Source of the DNA: Adhaeribacter_A terreus
Lineage (GTDB): Bacteria; Bacteroidota; Bacteroidia; Cytophagales; Hymenobacteraceae
DNA length: 64,000 nt
Reading direction: 5' to 3'
NCBI RefSeq assembly: GCF_042657365.1
Contig: NZ_JBHSKT010000005.1
Span: forward strand, 62,001 to 126,000
Part shown: piece after piece, positions 34,466 through 41,143 of the stretch
Layout: each line of letters begins with the position of its first letter
Position numbering within the stretch: the first letter of the stretch is position 1
The notes under the pieces: generated by a model
Told to the model about the DNA's origin: nothing
What the model saw: the letters and a program-made list of their open reading frames with translations, nothing else
Database searches by the model: none
Translations under genes and position numbers: made by a program

Positions 34466-34694
34466 GTTTGACTAACCCCCTGGCCTCTTACAATACGGAG
34501 GTGAGAATTGGGTGAGAGCATTTTATCCTTCTGCTATTTGAGCGTCAGGGGCTTAGTCAAACATTTAAATGCTTCCGGCAGCGCAAGATTGCAAGCAAAC
34601 TGCCAGAGCTTTAAAGTTAAAGCGAATCTTTAAGCGTTATTTATTCTTGTAAAATATAAAGCCCGGCCTGAAAATTTCAGGCCGGGCTTTTTTA
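34466..34694 (+). ncRNA. Candidate structured RNA, possibly 6S-like
   Basis: A closing stem of 17 positions, 16 of them paired, is formed by GTTTGACTAACCCCCTG (34466-34482) and CAGGGGCTTAGTCAAAC (34546-34562), enclosing a 63-nt internal region with CCTC and GAGG that could pair. A second hairpin near 34575-34605 (GGCAG/CTGCC) and a strong terminator at 34658-34694 end the transcript of about 230 nt. A long closed stem with a large internal bubble in a stand-alone intergenic gene is what 6S-type RNAs look like, and Bacteroidota have a distinct 6S-Flavo class, but I have not matched the consensus. Weak TACGTTG promoter-like box at 34448. Confidence 0.5.
34658..34694 (+). terminator. Intrinsic terminator, bidirectional
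   Basis: AAAGCCCGGCCTGAAA pairs perfectly with TTTCAGGCCGGGCTTT, then T-rich. Serves the candidate RNA on the plus strand and possibly the fasciclin gene on the minus strand. Confidence 0.93.
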
Positions 34695-34714
34695 TTGAAA
34701 AACCATAGCGTTTT
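34685..34714 (-). repeat. SIR30 copy adjoining the terminator
   Basis: GGCTTTTTTATTG, AAAAACC, ATAGCGTTTT; the T-rich end is the terminator tail. 10 bases after the fasciclin gene stop. Confidence 0.7.
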
Positions 34715-34724
34715 AAGCTGAACC

Positions 34725-35186
34725 TTAATTTGGCGTTACAAGCCAGTTTTCTACCTGGTGCATTACCCCGTTCTGAGCCATCTGGTTGCCACTGGTAAGC
34801 CGCACACCGTTTATGAGCAATTGGTCTCCTTTCCTGAAAACCGTAAGTTCTTTGCCACTTAAAGTCGTTATTTTGGAGCCGTCTTTAAAATCATCCTGCA
34901 GCAGGCGACCGGGCACAACGTGGCTCATCAAAATGTTTTTTAACTTACCAGGGTCGGTGTTCTTATATTTTCCCAGCGCCGCATCCGAAGGGGCAAAAAA
35001 AGTATAAGGGCCAGTATCCATCAGCACCCCAGAAAGTCCGGCCTGCATCAGGGTTTCTTTCAGCAAAGGGCGCGAATCGCAGATCTGCTCCATAAGCATT
35101 TTGCCGGCGGCCGGTTTTTGCACCGTAAAAGCCGAAACAAACAACAGCAGAAAAGTTAAAGTAAAAGCATGTAGCGTTGTTTTCAT
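34725..35186 (-). CDS. Fasciclin (FAS1) domain protein
   Basis: A 153-residue secreted protein: signal peptide to ...FLLLFVSAFTVQ and one FAS1 domain. FAS1 marks are LKETLMQAGLSGVLMDTGPYTFFAPSDAALGKY, followed by LKNILMSHVVPGRLLQDDF, and the C-terminal H2-type MHQVENWLVTPN. Fasciclin domains mediate adhesion or lectin-like binding; the bacterial single-domain forms are poorly understood. Single-gene transcript, terminator downstream. Confidence 0.9.
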   Translation of the reverse strand: MKTTLHAFTLTFLLLFVSAFTVQKPAAGKMLMEQICDSRPLLKETLMQAGLSGVLMDTGPYTFFAPSDAALGKYKNTDPGKLKNILMSHVVPGRLLQDDFKDGSKITTLSGKELTVFRKGDQLLINGVRLTSGNQMAQNGVMHQVENWLVTPN

Positions 35187-35270
35187 AGCCGGGTTTTAAT
35201 TTGTGGTGAGTCCTTTCTAAATATACGAATACCACTATAAACCTGCTAATTTTAACAATAAATACTTTAG

Positions 35271-35298
35271 GCTTTTACCCTGAAAATGATAGCATTAA
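35271..35298 (-). repeat. SIR30 copy overlapping the rhomboid stop
   Basis: GCTTTTACCC, TGAAAATG, ATAGCATTAA on the plus strand; TTA at 35295-35297 is the stop codon of the rhomboid gene. Confidence 0.7.
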
Positions 35299-35918
35299 AA
35301 AGGCAAATTTGCCAGAATTTCACCCATAAAGTTACCGGCTGCCTGAGGCACCAAAATCAAGCCTAAAACAATACCCACCACAGCCCCATAAAAGTGCGCG
35401 CTGTGGTTCACATTGTCGCAGCTTTTTTTGGCTTCGTAATACGAATAAATGAGGTACAGAATTCCCAGCACAATGCCCGGCATACAGATAATTCCATACA
35501 AACAGATCTCATTCATAGGGCTATACAAAATACTCGCGAAAATGATAGTAGAAACCCCACCGCTGGCACCTAAAGAGTAATAACCATGGTCGTTCTGGTG
35601 CTTTAAATAAGTAGGGATATCCGAAACAATTACCCCAATCACGAACAAAGCCAGAAACCAGACCGCGCCCATTTCCGGCCCGAAATACGCTTTATACAAA
35701 CCTTCTACCGCCGCACCAAAAAAGTAAAGCGAGAACATGTTGAAAAATAAATGTCCCCAATCGGCATGCAGAAAGCCGGACGTCAAAAACCGGTACCACT
35801 GGTTATTCCGCTTCACGCTTACCGGATGAAAAACCCAGCTCTGCATAAATTCCGGACTTTTCCAGGCATAAAGCGAAATAACAACGTTCAAACCAATCAG
35901 TATAAAAGTTAAAGACAT
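35295..35918 (-). CDS. Rhomboid-family intramembrane serine protease
   Basis: A 207-residue six-helix membrane protein. The catalytic Ser is in GASGGVSTIIFAS (about residue 127) and the catalytic His in SAHFYGAVVGIVLG near residue 180; the conserved NMFSLYFFGAAVE helix and GFLHADWGHLFFNM loop are present. A full GxSG/His dyad makes it likely active. Substrates in Bacteroidota rhomboids are unknown. Stands alone; a 16-base tandem repeat begins just upstream of its start. Confidence 0.92.
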   Translation of the reverse strand: MSLTFILIGLNVVISLYAWKSPEFMQSWVFHPVSVKRNNQWYRFLTSGFLHADWGHLFFNMFSLYFFGAAVEGLYKAYFGPEMGAVWFLALFVIGVIVSDIPTYLKHQNDHGYYSLGASGGVSTIIFASILYSPMNEICLYGIICMPGIVLGILYLIYSYYEAKKSCDNVNHSAHFYGAVVGIVLGLILVPQAAGNFMGEILANLPF

Positions 35919-35930
35919 GTTTTCTTAAAT

Positions 35931-35993
35931 GAGGAAGTTAGAAAATAGGGAAATGAGAAAATAGGGAAATGAGAAAATAGGAAAATGAGAAAA
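35931..35993. repeat. 16-bp tandem repeat, about 3.7 copies
   Basis: Units of GAGAAAATAGGGAAAT repeated in a row, the last diverging (AGGAAAAT). Close to the start of the rhomboid gene on its upstream side. Confidence 0.85.
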
Positions 35994-36027
35994 TTAGTAC
36001 ATGATGCAATCTAATTTAACCATTCCT

Positions 36028-36105
36028 GTCATCCTGAGCACAATTGAGCGCGGGAGCGCGAAGATTGCGAGCGTAGCTCTGAAGGACCTTGTCGGCAGCT
36101 AGCAG
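36028..36105 (+). repeat. Stand-alone copy of the GAGCACAATTGAGCG module
   Basis: Nearly identical to the modules in the four composite repeats (7722, 21648 and, in reverse, 5583 and 26463), but not accompanied by the hairpin module. It can fold: CAAT/ATTG and GCGC/GCGC with an outer GAGC/GCTC. Confidence 0.85.
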
Positions 36106-36157
36106 AATTGTTCCTACAAACTGCAAACGAGTTATTTAGCTACTTATTTAGTTGTGG

Positions 36158-36187
36158 AAAACGCTATGCTTTTCAGGCCAAAAACTC
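36158..36187 (+). repeat. SIR30 copy with good consensus
   Basis: AAAACGCTATGC, TTTTCAGGCC, AAAAACTCATG; one of the two or three best copies. Confidence 0.8.
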
Positions 36188-36300
36188 ATGAATACGGCTT
36201 TATAAGTTCAGCTGCTGGTGCGAGCTTGCAGCCCGTATCAATTCAGATATTGTAAAAGGAACGAGCTACAAGCTCGCACCAGCAATACAGGAATTTATAA
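36188..36300. repeat. Long imperfect hairpin, MITE-like
   Basis: Arms CGGCTTTATAAGTT... GCTGGTGCGAGCTTG and its reverse CAAGCTCGCACCAGC ... TTTATAAAACG, enclosing about 30 bases. The outer CGGCTTTATAAGTT is shared with the inverted repeats of the GIY-YIG unit (37446). Confidence 0.75.
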
Positions 36301-36328
36301 AACGCTATGCCTTTCGGGCAAAAAACTC
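36299..36328 (+). repeat. SIR30 copy after the hairpin
   Basis: AAAACGCTATGCC, TTTCGGGC, AAAAAACTC. Confidence 0.78.
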
Positions 36329-36359
36329 AATTAACAATTAGCAATCAGCAATTCAACAA

Positions 36360-37334
36360 TTAACTAGTCCGCTCCATCAAACTCAAAGCCAGCGCCCGCA
36401 AATATTCCTTCCGTTCCGAAGGCGCATTCACTTTTTCCAGATGCGCTAACGCTTCGTGGAAATACTGGTTTATCTTGGCTTCGGTTTTGGTTTTAATATC
36501 CAGTAGATCGTAAATAGCGGTTACCGCCTGCACTTTTTCCCCCGAATTTGCTACTGTTTTTCCGAGCCAGTTTTGCAGTTCGGTGCGGTGCATGTCGTTG
36601 GAATCTTCCAGAGCCGTTAAAAGCAAAAAGGTTTTTTTATCGGAAAGAATATCGCCACCCACTTGTTTCCCGAATTGTGCTGCATCGCCATAAACATCCA
36701 GCAGATCGTCGCGGAGCTGGAAAGCAATGCCGGTTTTAATGCCGAATTCCTTCAGGTTATTTCGGTCTTCTTCCGAAGCATTTCCTAAAACGGCACCCAG
36801 TTCCAACGCAAAACCCAAAAGCACCGCCGTTTTCAGCGTGATCATTTTCAGGTATTCCGGAATGCTCACATCGGTACGGGTTTCGAAATTCATATCTAGC
36901 TGCTGGCCTTCGCAAACTTCGGCCGCGCATTTGGAAAATAACTTCAATATCACCGGCAAATGAATGGGCTGCACCCCGAAGAATAATTCGTAAGCTTTCA
37001 CCAGCATCACGTCACCGCTCAGAATGGCCGTATTGGCGTTCCATTTTTCGTGCACGGTCGGCTGCCCACGACGCAACGGCGCCTGGTCCATAATATCGTC
37101 GTGCATTAAGGTGAAGTTGTGGAAAACCTCTACCCCTGCGGCCGGCAGCAACACTTTATCTACTTCATCTTCAAACAGATGGTGCGCCAGCACGGTAAGC
37201 AACGGACGAATTCGTTTGCCGCCCAGCGCCATCATGTACCGGATGGGTTCGTAAAGTTCTGCCGGTTCTTCGCCGTAATTTATGGTGGATAAGGTCTGCG
37301 CGATCTTCTCCGAAAAAGTAGCTATTGGAATCAA
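36360..37334 (-). CDS. Polyprenyl (trans-isoprenyl) diphosphate synthase
   Basis: A 324-residue chain-elongating synthase. First Asp-rich motif LMHDDIMDQAPLRRGQPTVH (about residues 77-96), second DDLLDVYGD; also GGKRIRPLLTVLAHH and FQLRDDLLDVYG. It condenses IPP onto allylic diphosphates. In Bacteroidota this gene makes long-chain precursors for menaquinone or hopanoids; product length is not predictable here. The downstream neighbour is the GIY-YIG element; no operon is evident. Confidence 0.92.
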   Translation of the reverse strand: MIPIATFSEKIAQTLSTINYGEEPAELYEPIRYMMALGGKRIRPLLTVLAHHLFEDEVDKVLLPAAGVEVFHNFTLMHDDIMDQAPLRRGQPTVHEKWNANTAILSGDVMLVKAYELFFGVQPIHLPVILKLFSKCAAEVCEGQQLDMNFETRTDVSIPEYLKMITLKTAVLLGFALELGAVLGNASEEDRNNLKEFGIKTGIAFQLRDDLLDVYGDAAQFGKQVGGDILSDKKTFLLLTALEDSNDMHRTELQNWLGKTVANSGEKVQAVTAIYDLLDIKTKTEAKINQYFHEALAHLEKVNAPSERKEYLRALALSLMERTS

Positions 37335-37445
37335 AACGTAAGTCTGAATTGTGCAGCTGCTAAATTACAACAGCATTCTCAGATTTCCGGAATTCTTTTG
37401 GGAGGAATGAGGTAAATTGGAGTATTAGATTTGGGAATAAAATTA

Positions 37446-37493
37446 TTGCGTCATCCCGAGCGAAGCCGAGGGAACTTATAAAGCCGCATTGCA
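37446..37493 (+). repeat. Left 48-bp inverted repeat of the GIY-YIG unit
   Basis: Begins TTGCGTCATCCCGAGCGAAG and ends AACTTATAAAGCCGCATTGCA region. It is the exact reverse complement of 37818-37865, 48 of 48 bases by eye. Confidence 0.93.
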
Positions 37494-37507
37494 GGTTTAC
37501 CGGCATA

Positions 37508-37813
37508 ATGTTCAACAACAATTACTTCGTTTACATAACTACAAACCACACCCGCTCCACTTTCTACATTGGAGTGACCAACGATCTGCGAACCAGATTA
37601 CGCCAGCATTTTGAGAACAGCGGAAACAAAGCCTCTTTTGCCGGAAGGTATTACTGCTACAACCTGCTTTACTACGAACGTTTCGATTCGCCGACGCATG
37701 CCATAGAAAGAGAAAAGCAATTAAAGAACTGGAGCCGGAGTAAAAAGGAAGCTTTGATTAAAAAGTGGAATCCGTTGCTTAAGTTTTTGAATGATATAAT
37801 TGAGGAGGAGTAA
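37508..37813 (+). CDS. GIY-YIG nuclease, single-domain
   Basis: A 101-residue single-domain GIY-YIG protein (UPF0213/DUF-type). NYFVYITTN is the GIY-like strand, then FYIGVTNDLRTRLRQHF (YIG with the catalytic Arg in RTRLRQH), and REKQLKNWSRSKKEALI with the metal-binding Glu of AIEREKQ at about residue 73. The fold cuts DNA in many homing endonucleases. Short family members occur in many copies in some Bacteroidota. The start and stop lie within 15 bases of the inverted repeats, so the gene and repeats move or are maintained together. Confidence 0.92.
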   Translation: MFNNNYFVYITTNHTRSTFYIGVTNDLRTRLRQHFENSGNKASFAGRYYCYNLLYYERFDSPTHAIEREKQLKNWSRSKKEALIKKWNPLLKFLNDIIEEE

Positions 37814-37817
37814 CTTT

Positions 37818-37865
37818 TGCAATGCGGCTTTATAAGTTCCCTCGGCTTCGCTCGGGATGACGCAA
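37818..37865 (-). repeat. Right 48-bp inverted repeat of the GIY-YIG unit
   Basis: TGCAATGCGGCTTTATAAG ... GGGATGACGCAA, perfect partner of 37446-37493. Confidence 0.93.
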
Positions 37866-37873
37866 AGGATTGA

Positions 37874-37903
37874 AAAACGCTATGAAAATCAGCCTAAAAA
37901 GTG
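37874..37903 (+). repeat. SIR30 copy overlapping a terminator
   Basis: AAAACGCTATGA, AAATCAGCCT, AAAAAGTGC; its 3' end is the first arm of the terminator hairpin. Confidence 0.72.
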
Positions 37904-37927
37904 CTTTAATATATTAAAGCACTTTTA
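37897..37927. terminator. Bidirectional terminator hairpin
   Basis: AAAAGTGCTTTAATA and TATTAAAGCACTTTT form a perfect 30-base palindrome between convergent genes. Confidence 0.75.
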
Positions 37928-37941
37928 AAAATTCAGACTAA

Positions 37942-38361
37942 TTAACTTTTTTTGGGTTTAACCATTTCAGAGATATAGTTTGCTAATTTGTCAGCTTCCT
38001 CTTCTTCGAAAACTAGCGGTTCAATTAATTCAGTAGCAAATTCCTTCAATTCATCTTTTCCTAAATCCGCTAAATTACTTTTAGAAGAATCAGACAAATG
38101 TTGTAAGCGTTTTACAATTGCACGGCCTGTTTCACCTTCAAATTTAAACGCTGTATTTTTTAACCAATTTTCAACTAAGGTTTCGTGCCCTTCTTCCTTT
38201 AGATTTTTGATAAGCTCCTCTCTTGCTCTAACAAGAAGCCTGGTAATAATCGGACTATTAGCTAACTCATTTAAATCATAGCTATCTATTTCAGCTGAAA
38301 ACTTCACTTTGGCCAACACCTTATGAAGAGCCAGGATTTCAGTTTTATCAATAATTTCCAT
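37942..38361 (-). CDS. Hypothetical acidic helical protein
   Basis: A 139-residue, strongly charged protein (ILALHKVLAKVKFSAEIDSY, REELIKNLKEEGHETLVENWLKN, DLGKDELKEFATELIEPLVFEEEE), predicted all-helical and cytoplasmic, with no recognised domain. Base composition is lower in GC than the surrounding genes. It begins close to the terminator that ends the rnr gene and is convergent with the GIY-YIG unit, so it may belong to accessory DNA. Confidence 0.6.
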   Translation of the reverse strand: MEIIDKTEILALHKVLAKVKFSAEIDSYDLNELANSPIITRLLVRAREELIKNLKEEGHETLVENWLKNTAFKFEGETGRAIVKRLQHLSDSSKSNLADLGKDELKEFATELIEPLVFEEEEADKLANYISEMVKPKKS

Positions 38362-38392
38362 ATCTCATTTTTATCAATCCCAATATACAAAA

Positions 38393-38425
38393 AAAACCAG
38401 CCCCAGAACTCCGGAGCTGGTTTTT
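38393..38425 (-). terminator. Intrinsic terminator of rnr
   Basis: On the minus strand ACCAGC pairs with GCTGGT, with CC/GG inside, followed by eight T residues. Confidence 0.8.
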
Positions 38426-38447
38426 CAGCATTAAACGATACCGTTTT
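38418..38447 (-). repeat. SIR30 copy between rnr and its terminator
   Basis: GGTTTTTCAGC, ATTAAACG, ATACCGTTTT; 9 bases after the rnr stop, overlapping the terminator. Confidence 0.72.
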
Positions 38448-38455
38448 CCACAAAC

Positions 38456-40912
38456 TTAAAACCCGTAGAAATCCCGGATATTCCGCTTCGTAATCGGAAC
38501 GTGCGGCGATTCGCTGCTGTCCGGGGTTTCTTCGTTGGCGCTGGTGCGTTCCGGGCCTTCGTGGGTAATAACCGGTTTATCCGGAATATAGCCGCTTTTG
38601 CCTTTTCGTGGCTTCGGCGGAACTTTGGCGCGGTCTTCCTGTTTGGCACGACCACCTTTTTCGGCTTTCTTTTTCCGGGCCCGGCTTTCGTAAACATCCT
38701 CCTCTTGCGGCAGACCGTAGCGGCTGGAGTTGGTTTCGGTTACCAGATACAGGTCAATATTGCGGTCCATCAGGTTTACGGCTTTCACTTCCACGGTAAC
38801 TTCGTCGCCGAAGGTGATCATCCGTTTGTTTTTCTGGCCGATAACCCGGAAATTCTTCGCATCGAGTTCGTAGAAATCGTCTTCCAGGTCGGTGAGGCGT
38901 ACCATTCCTTCGGTGTTGGTTTCTTCTATCAGTACGTAAAGTCCCCACTCGGTTAAGCCGCTTACAATACCTTTGAACTGACGGCCGATGGTATCCTGCA
39001 TATACTCCACCTGTTTGTACTTAATGGAAGCACGTTCGGCATCGGCGGCGCGTTTTTCCATATCCGAAGAATGTTGACAACGTTCCTCAAATTCCTCTTT
39101 CGGGGCCGAAACTGGTTTAGCCAAATACTGCTCAATGAGGCGGTGCGCCATCATATCGGGGTACCTTCTGATTGGGGAAGTGAAGTGCGAATAGTGTGGA
39201 AAAGCCAGACCAAAGTGCCCTTTCGGCTCGGTGGTGTAAATGGCTTTTGCCATTGTTCTGATGGCCAGGTTTTGCAGGATGCTTTGCTCCGGTTTGCCTT
39301 CCATTTGTTCGCCCAGGCTGTTTAAGCTTTCGGCTACGTTGTTTTCCTGGATGTTCAACCGGTAGCCAAAACGGCCGGCAAAGTTCGAGAAGTTCTCCAG
39401 TTTTTCCGGGTCCGGTTCGGCGTGCGTGCGGTACACCATCGTTAAGCGTTCGCCCTTCTTTTTCATATTGAACACAAACTCGGCCACCTTGCGGTTAGCC
39501 AGCAACATAAACTCTTCGATGAGCTTGTGCGCGTCTTTGCGTTCTTTTACAAAAACCTGGGTTGGCTTGTTGTTTTCGTCGAGCTTGAATTTTACTTCTA
39601 CTGTTTCGAAACTGATGGCGCCGTTTTTAAACCGACGTTCTTTCAGGATTTTAGCCAGGCGGTTCAGCGTCAGGATCTCTTCCACGAAGTCGCCTTCACC
39701 GGTTTCGATGCGTTCCTGGGCTTCTTCGTAGGCAAATCTGCGGTCGGAATGGATAATGGTTTTACCGAACCATTGCTGGTGGATGCCGCCGTTATCGTCC
39801 ATTTCGAACACCGCTGAAAACGTTAATTTATCTTCGTTCGGACGCAGCGAGCACAACCCGTTTGAGAGCCTTTCCGGCAGCATCGGGATGGTGCGGTCTA
39901 CCAAATAAACCGACGTGGCGCGGTGGTACGCTTCTTTTTCGAGGCGCGTATTGGGCTGCACGTAGTGGGTAACGTCGGCAATGTGCACGCCAATTTCCCA
40001 GTTGCCGTTCTCCAGTTTGGTTATGGAAAGGGCATCGTCGAAATCTTTGGCATCTACCGGGTCTATGGTGAAGGTGGTAATGTGGCGCATATCGCGGCGA
40101 CGGCCAATTTCTTCCTGCGTAATTTCCTCCGGAATGGCTTCCGATTCGGCTTCCACTTCTTTCGGGAATTCGAACGGCAAACCAAATTCGGCCATAATGG
40201 AGTTAATTTCGGCTTCGTGCTCACCCGCCTGGCCAAACACGCGAATTACTTCGCCAATCGGTTTTTTATCGGGGTGGCTCGGCCATTCGGTAACCTGCAC
40301 CAGCACTTTATCGCCGTTTTGGGCATCTTTAATGCCGTCCATCGGGATAAATACATCGAAGTACAGCTTTTTATAATCGGGCACCAGGAACGCAAAACGG
40401 TCGGAAACCTCAATGCGGCCTACAATGTCTTCGCGTTTGCGCTCCAATACTTCCAGCACTTCGCCTTCCATTTTGTCGCCGCGGCCGTAGCTTACTTTTA
40501 CCTTCACAAGGTCGTCGTCCATCGCGAATTTCAGCTTTTCGGTGAAAACGCGCACGTCGGAGCCCAGCTCTTCGCTCACCACGAAAGCGTATTTCGGGGT
40601 GGCCAGGTCAACTTTGCCGGTCACGATTTTGGTTTCCGGGTTAAAAATGTAATCGCCGTTTTCGAGCAGCATAATATCGCCTTCTTTGCGCAGCTGCTTT
40701 AAATGGTCGTATACCTGCTCGCGGCCGGCCTGCGTGGTTACGCTCAGGCGGCGCAATATTTGTTTCGGGGAAAATACCTTGCCTAAGTTCTTGGCGAAGA
40801 TCTGGTTAACCCGTTGTTTGCTTATATCTTCAGACAAGCCGCCTTTTTTCTTGCGTCTTGAATCTTCTTTTGGTTCTTCGGAAGCGTTTCTTCCTTTTCG
40901 GTTTCTTTGCAT
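38456..40912 (-). CDS. rnr: Ribonuclease R
   Basis: An 818-residue 3'-5' exoribonuclease of the RNR superfamily. Order: N-terminal winged helix RRLSVTTQAGREQVYDHLKQ, cold-shock domains, catalytic RNB domain with TIDPVDAKDFDDALSI (the acidic cluster DPVDAKDFDD at about residues 278-287), YHRATSVYLVDRTIPMLPERLSN, TAHE-type RTHAEPDPEK, FTSPIRRYPDMMAHRL, and an S1 domain QFKGIVSGLTEWGLYVLIEE. The Lys/Arg-rich N-terminus and acidic C-terminus are usual. It degrades structured RNA; acts with trans-translation in bacteria that have tmRNA. Confidence 0.95.
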   Translation of the reverse strand: MQRNRKGRNASEEPKEDSRRKKKGGLSEDISKQRVNQIFAKNLGKVFSPKQILRRLSVTTQAGREQVYDHLKQLRKEGDIMLLENGDYIFNPETKIVTGKVDLATPKYAFVVSEELGSDVRVFTEKLKFAMDDDLVKVKVSYGRGDKMEGEVLEVLERKREDIVGRIEVSDRFAFLVPDYKKLYFDVFIPMDGIKDAQNGDKVLVQVTEWPSHPDKKPIGEVIRVFGQAGEHEAEINSIMAEFGLPFEFPKEVEAESEAIPEEITQEEIGRRRDMRHITTFTIDPVDAKDFDDALSITKLENGNWEIGVHIADVTHYVQPNTRLEKEAYHRATSVYLVDRTIPMLPERLSNGLCSLRPNEDKLTFSAVFEMDDNGGIHQQWFGKTIIHSDRRFAYEEAQERIETGEGDFVEEILTLNRLAKILKERRFKNGAISFETVEVKFKLDENNKPTQVFVKERKDAHKLIEEFMLLANRKVAEFVFNMKKKGERLTMVYRTHAEPDPEKLENFSNFAGRFGYRLNIQENNVAESLNSLGEQMEGKPEQSILQNLAIRTMAKAIYTTEPKGHFGLAFPHYSHFTSPIRRYPDMMAHRLIEQYLAKPVSAPKEEFEERCQHSSDMEKRAADAERASIKYKQVEYMQDTIGRQFKGIVSGLTEWGLYVLIEETNTEGMVRLTDLEDDFYELDAKNFRVIGQKNKRMITFGDEVTVEVKAVNLMDRNIDLYLVTETNSSRYGLPQEEDVYESRARKKKAEKGGRAKQEDRAKVPPKPRKGKSGYIPDKPVITHEGPERTSANEETPDSSESPHVPITKRNIRDFYGF

Positions 40913-40928
40913 CTACTAAATGTATCTA

Positions 40929-40959
40929 TACTTTTTAATCTCTTAAGTATACTGTTTTT
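40929..40959 (-). repeat. SIR30 copy, diverged
   Basis: TACTTTTTAATCTC, TTAAGTATAC, TGTTTTTT on the plus strand, just upstream of rnr. Same mutated middle as the copy at 56589. Confidence 0.55.
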
Positions 40960-41054
40960 TCTATAAAGGTTACGGTTAAGAGAACGTTAAATTAAATTGT
41001 TTGTTAAAAATTGCGGTGAAAGGGGATTTTTAGGCCAATAAAGCCTGAAAGAAA

Positions 41055-41085
41055 GGAGTTTTGGAAATAAAATTAATAGCGTTTT
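41055..41085 (-). repeat. SIR30 copy downstream of the HEPN-like gene
   Basis: GGAGTTTTGG, AAATAAAATTA, ATAGCGTTTT; 60 bases past the stop of the 41144 gene. Confidence 0.55.
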
Positions 41086-41143
41086 CGCCAAGCCTGCTGC
41101 CGTTTGGGATGGGGCAGCATTGTATAAGGTTTTGGAGGGGGTT

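Larger units (their letters stand above)
34140..34724. other. Intergenic region with a candidate RNA gene
   Basis: 585 bases between convergent genes, holding the candidate ncRNA at 34466-34694 with its terminator, a short CCCGG/CCGGG hairpin at 34411-34430, and AT-rich sequence before them (34150-34400) in which nothing was recognised. Confidence 0.65.
35919..36359. other. Repeat-rich intergenic region
   Basis: Contains a 16-bp tandem repeat (35931-35993), a lone GAGCACAATTGAGCG module (36028-36105), a SIR30 copy (36158), a long hairpin (36188-36300), and a second SIR30 (36299). No coding sequence. Confidence 0.8.
37446..37865 (+). mobile_element. 420-bp unit: GIY-YIG nuclease gene in perfect inverted repeats
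   Basis: Two perfect 48-bp inverted repeats enclose one gene; there is no other DNA except 14 bases before the ATG and 4 bases after the stop. No obvious target duplication at the ends. A gene-less version of the same arms occurs at 45557-45648. The unit looks like a small nuclease-driven mobile element or a selfish nuclease with its own recognition palindromes. This interpretation is inference. Confidence 0.55.

Noticed and set aside
35931..35993. Short tandem repeat as a phase-variable promoter of the rhomboid gene
   Set aside because: Unit length 16 bases and position within 15 bases of the start make it conceivable, but no promoter boxes were seen, so it is left only as a repeat.
39923..40702. 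259-residue plus-strand open frame opposite rnr
   Set aside because: Antisense shadow; rnr is a complete, well-conserved gene.
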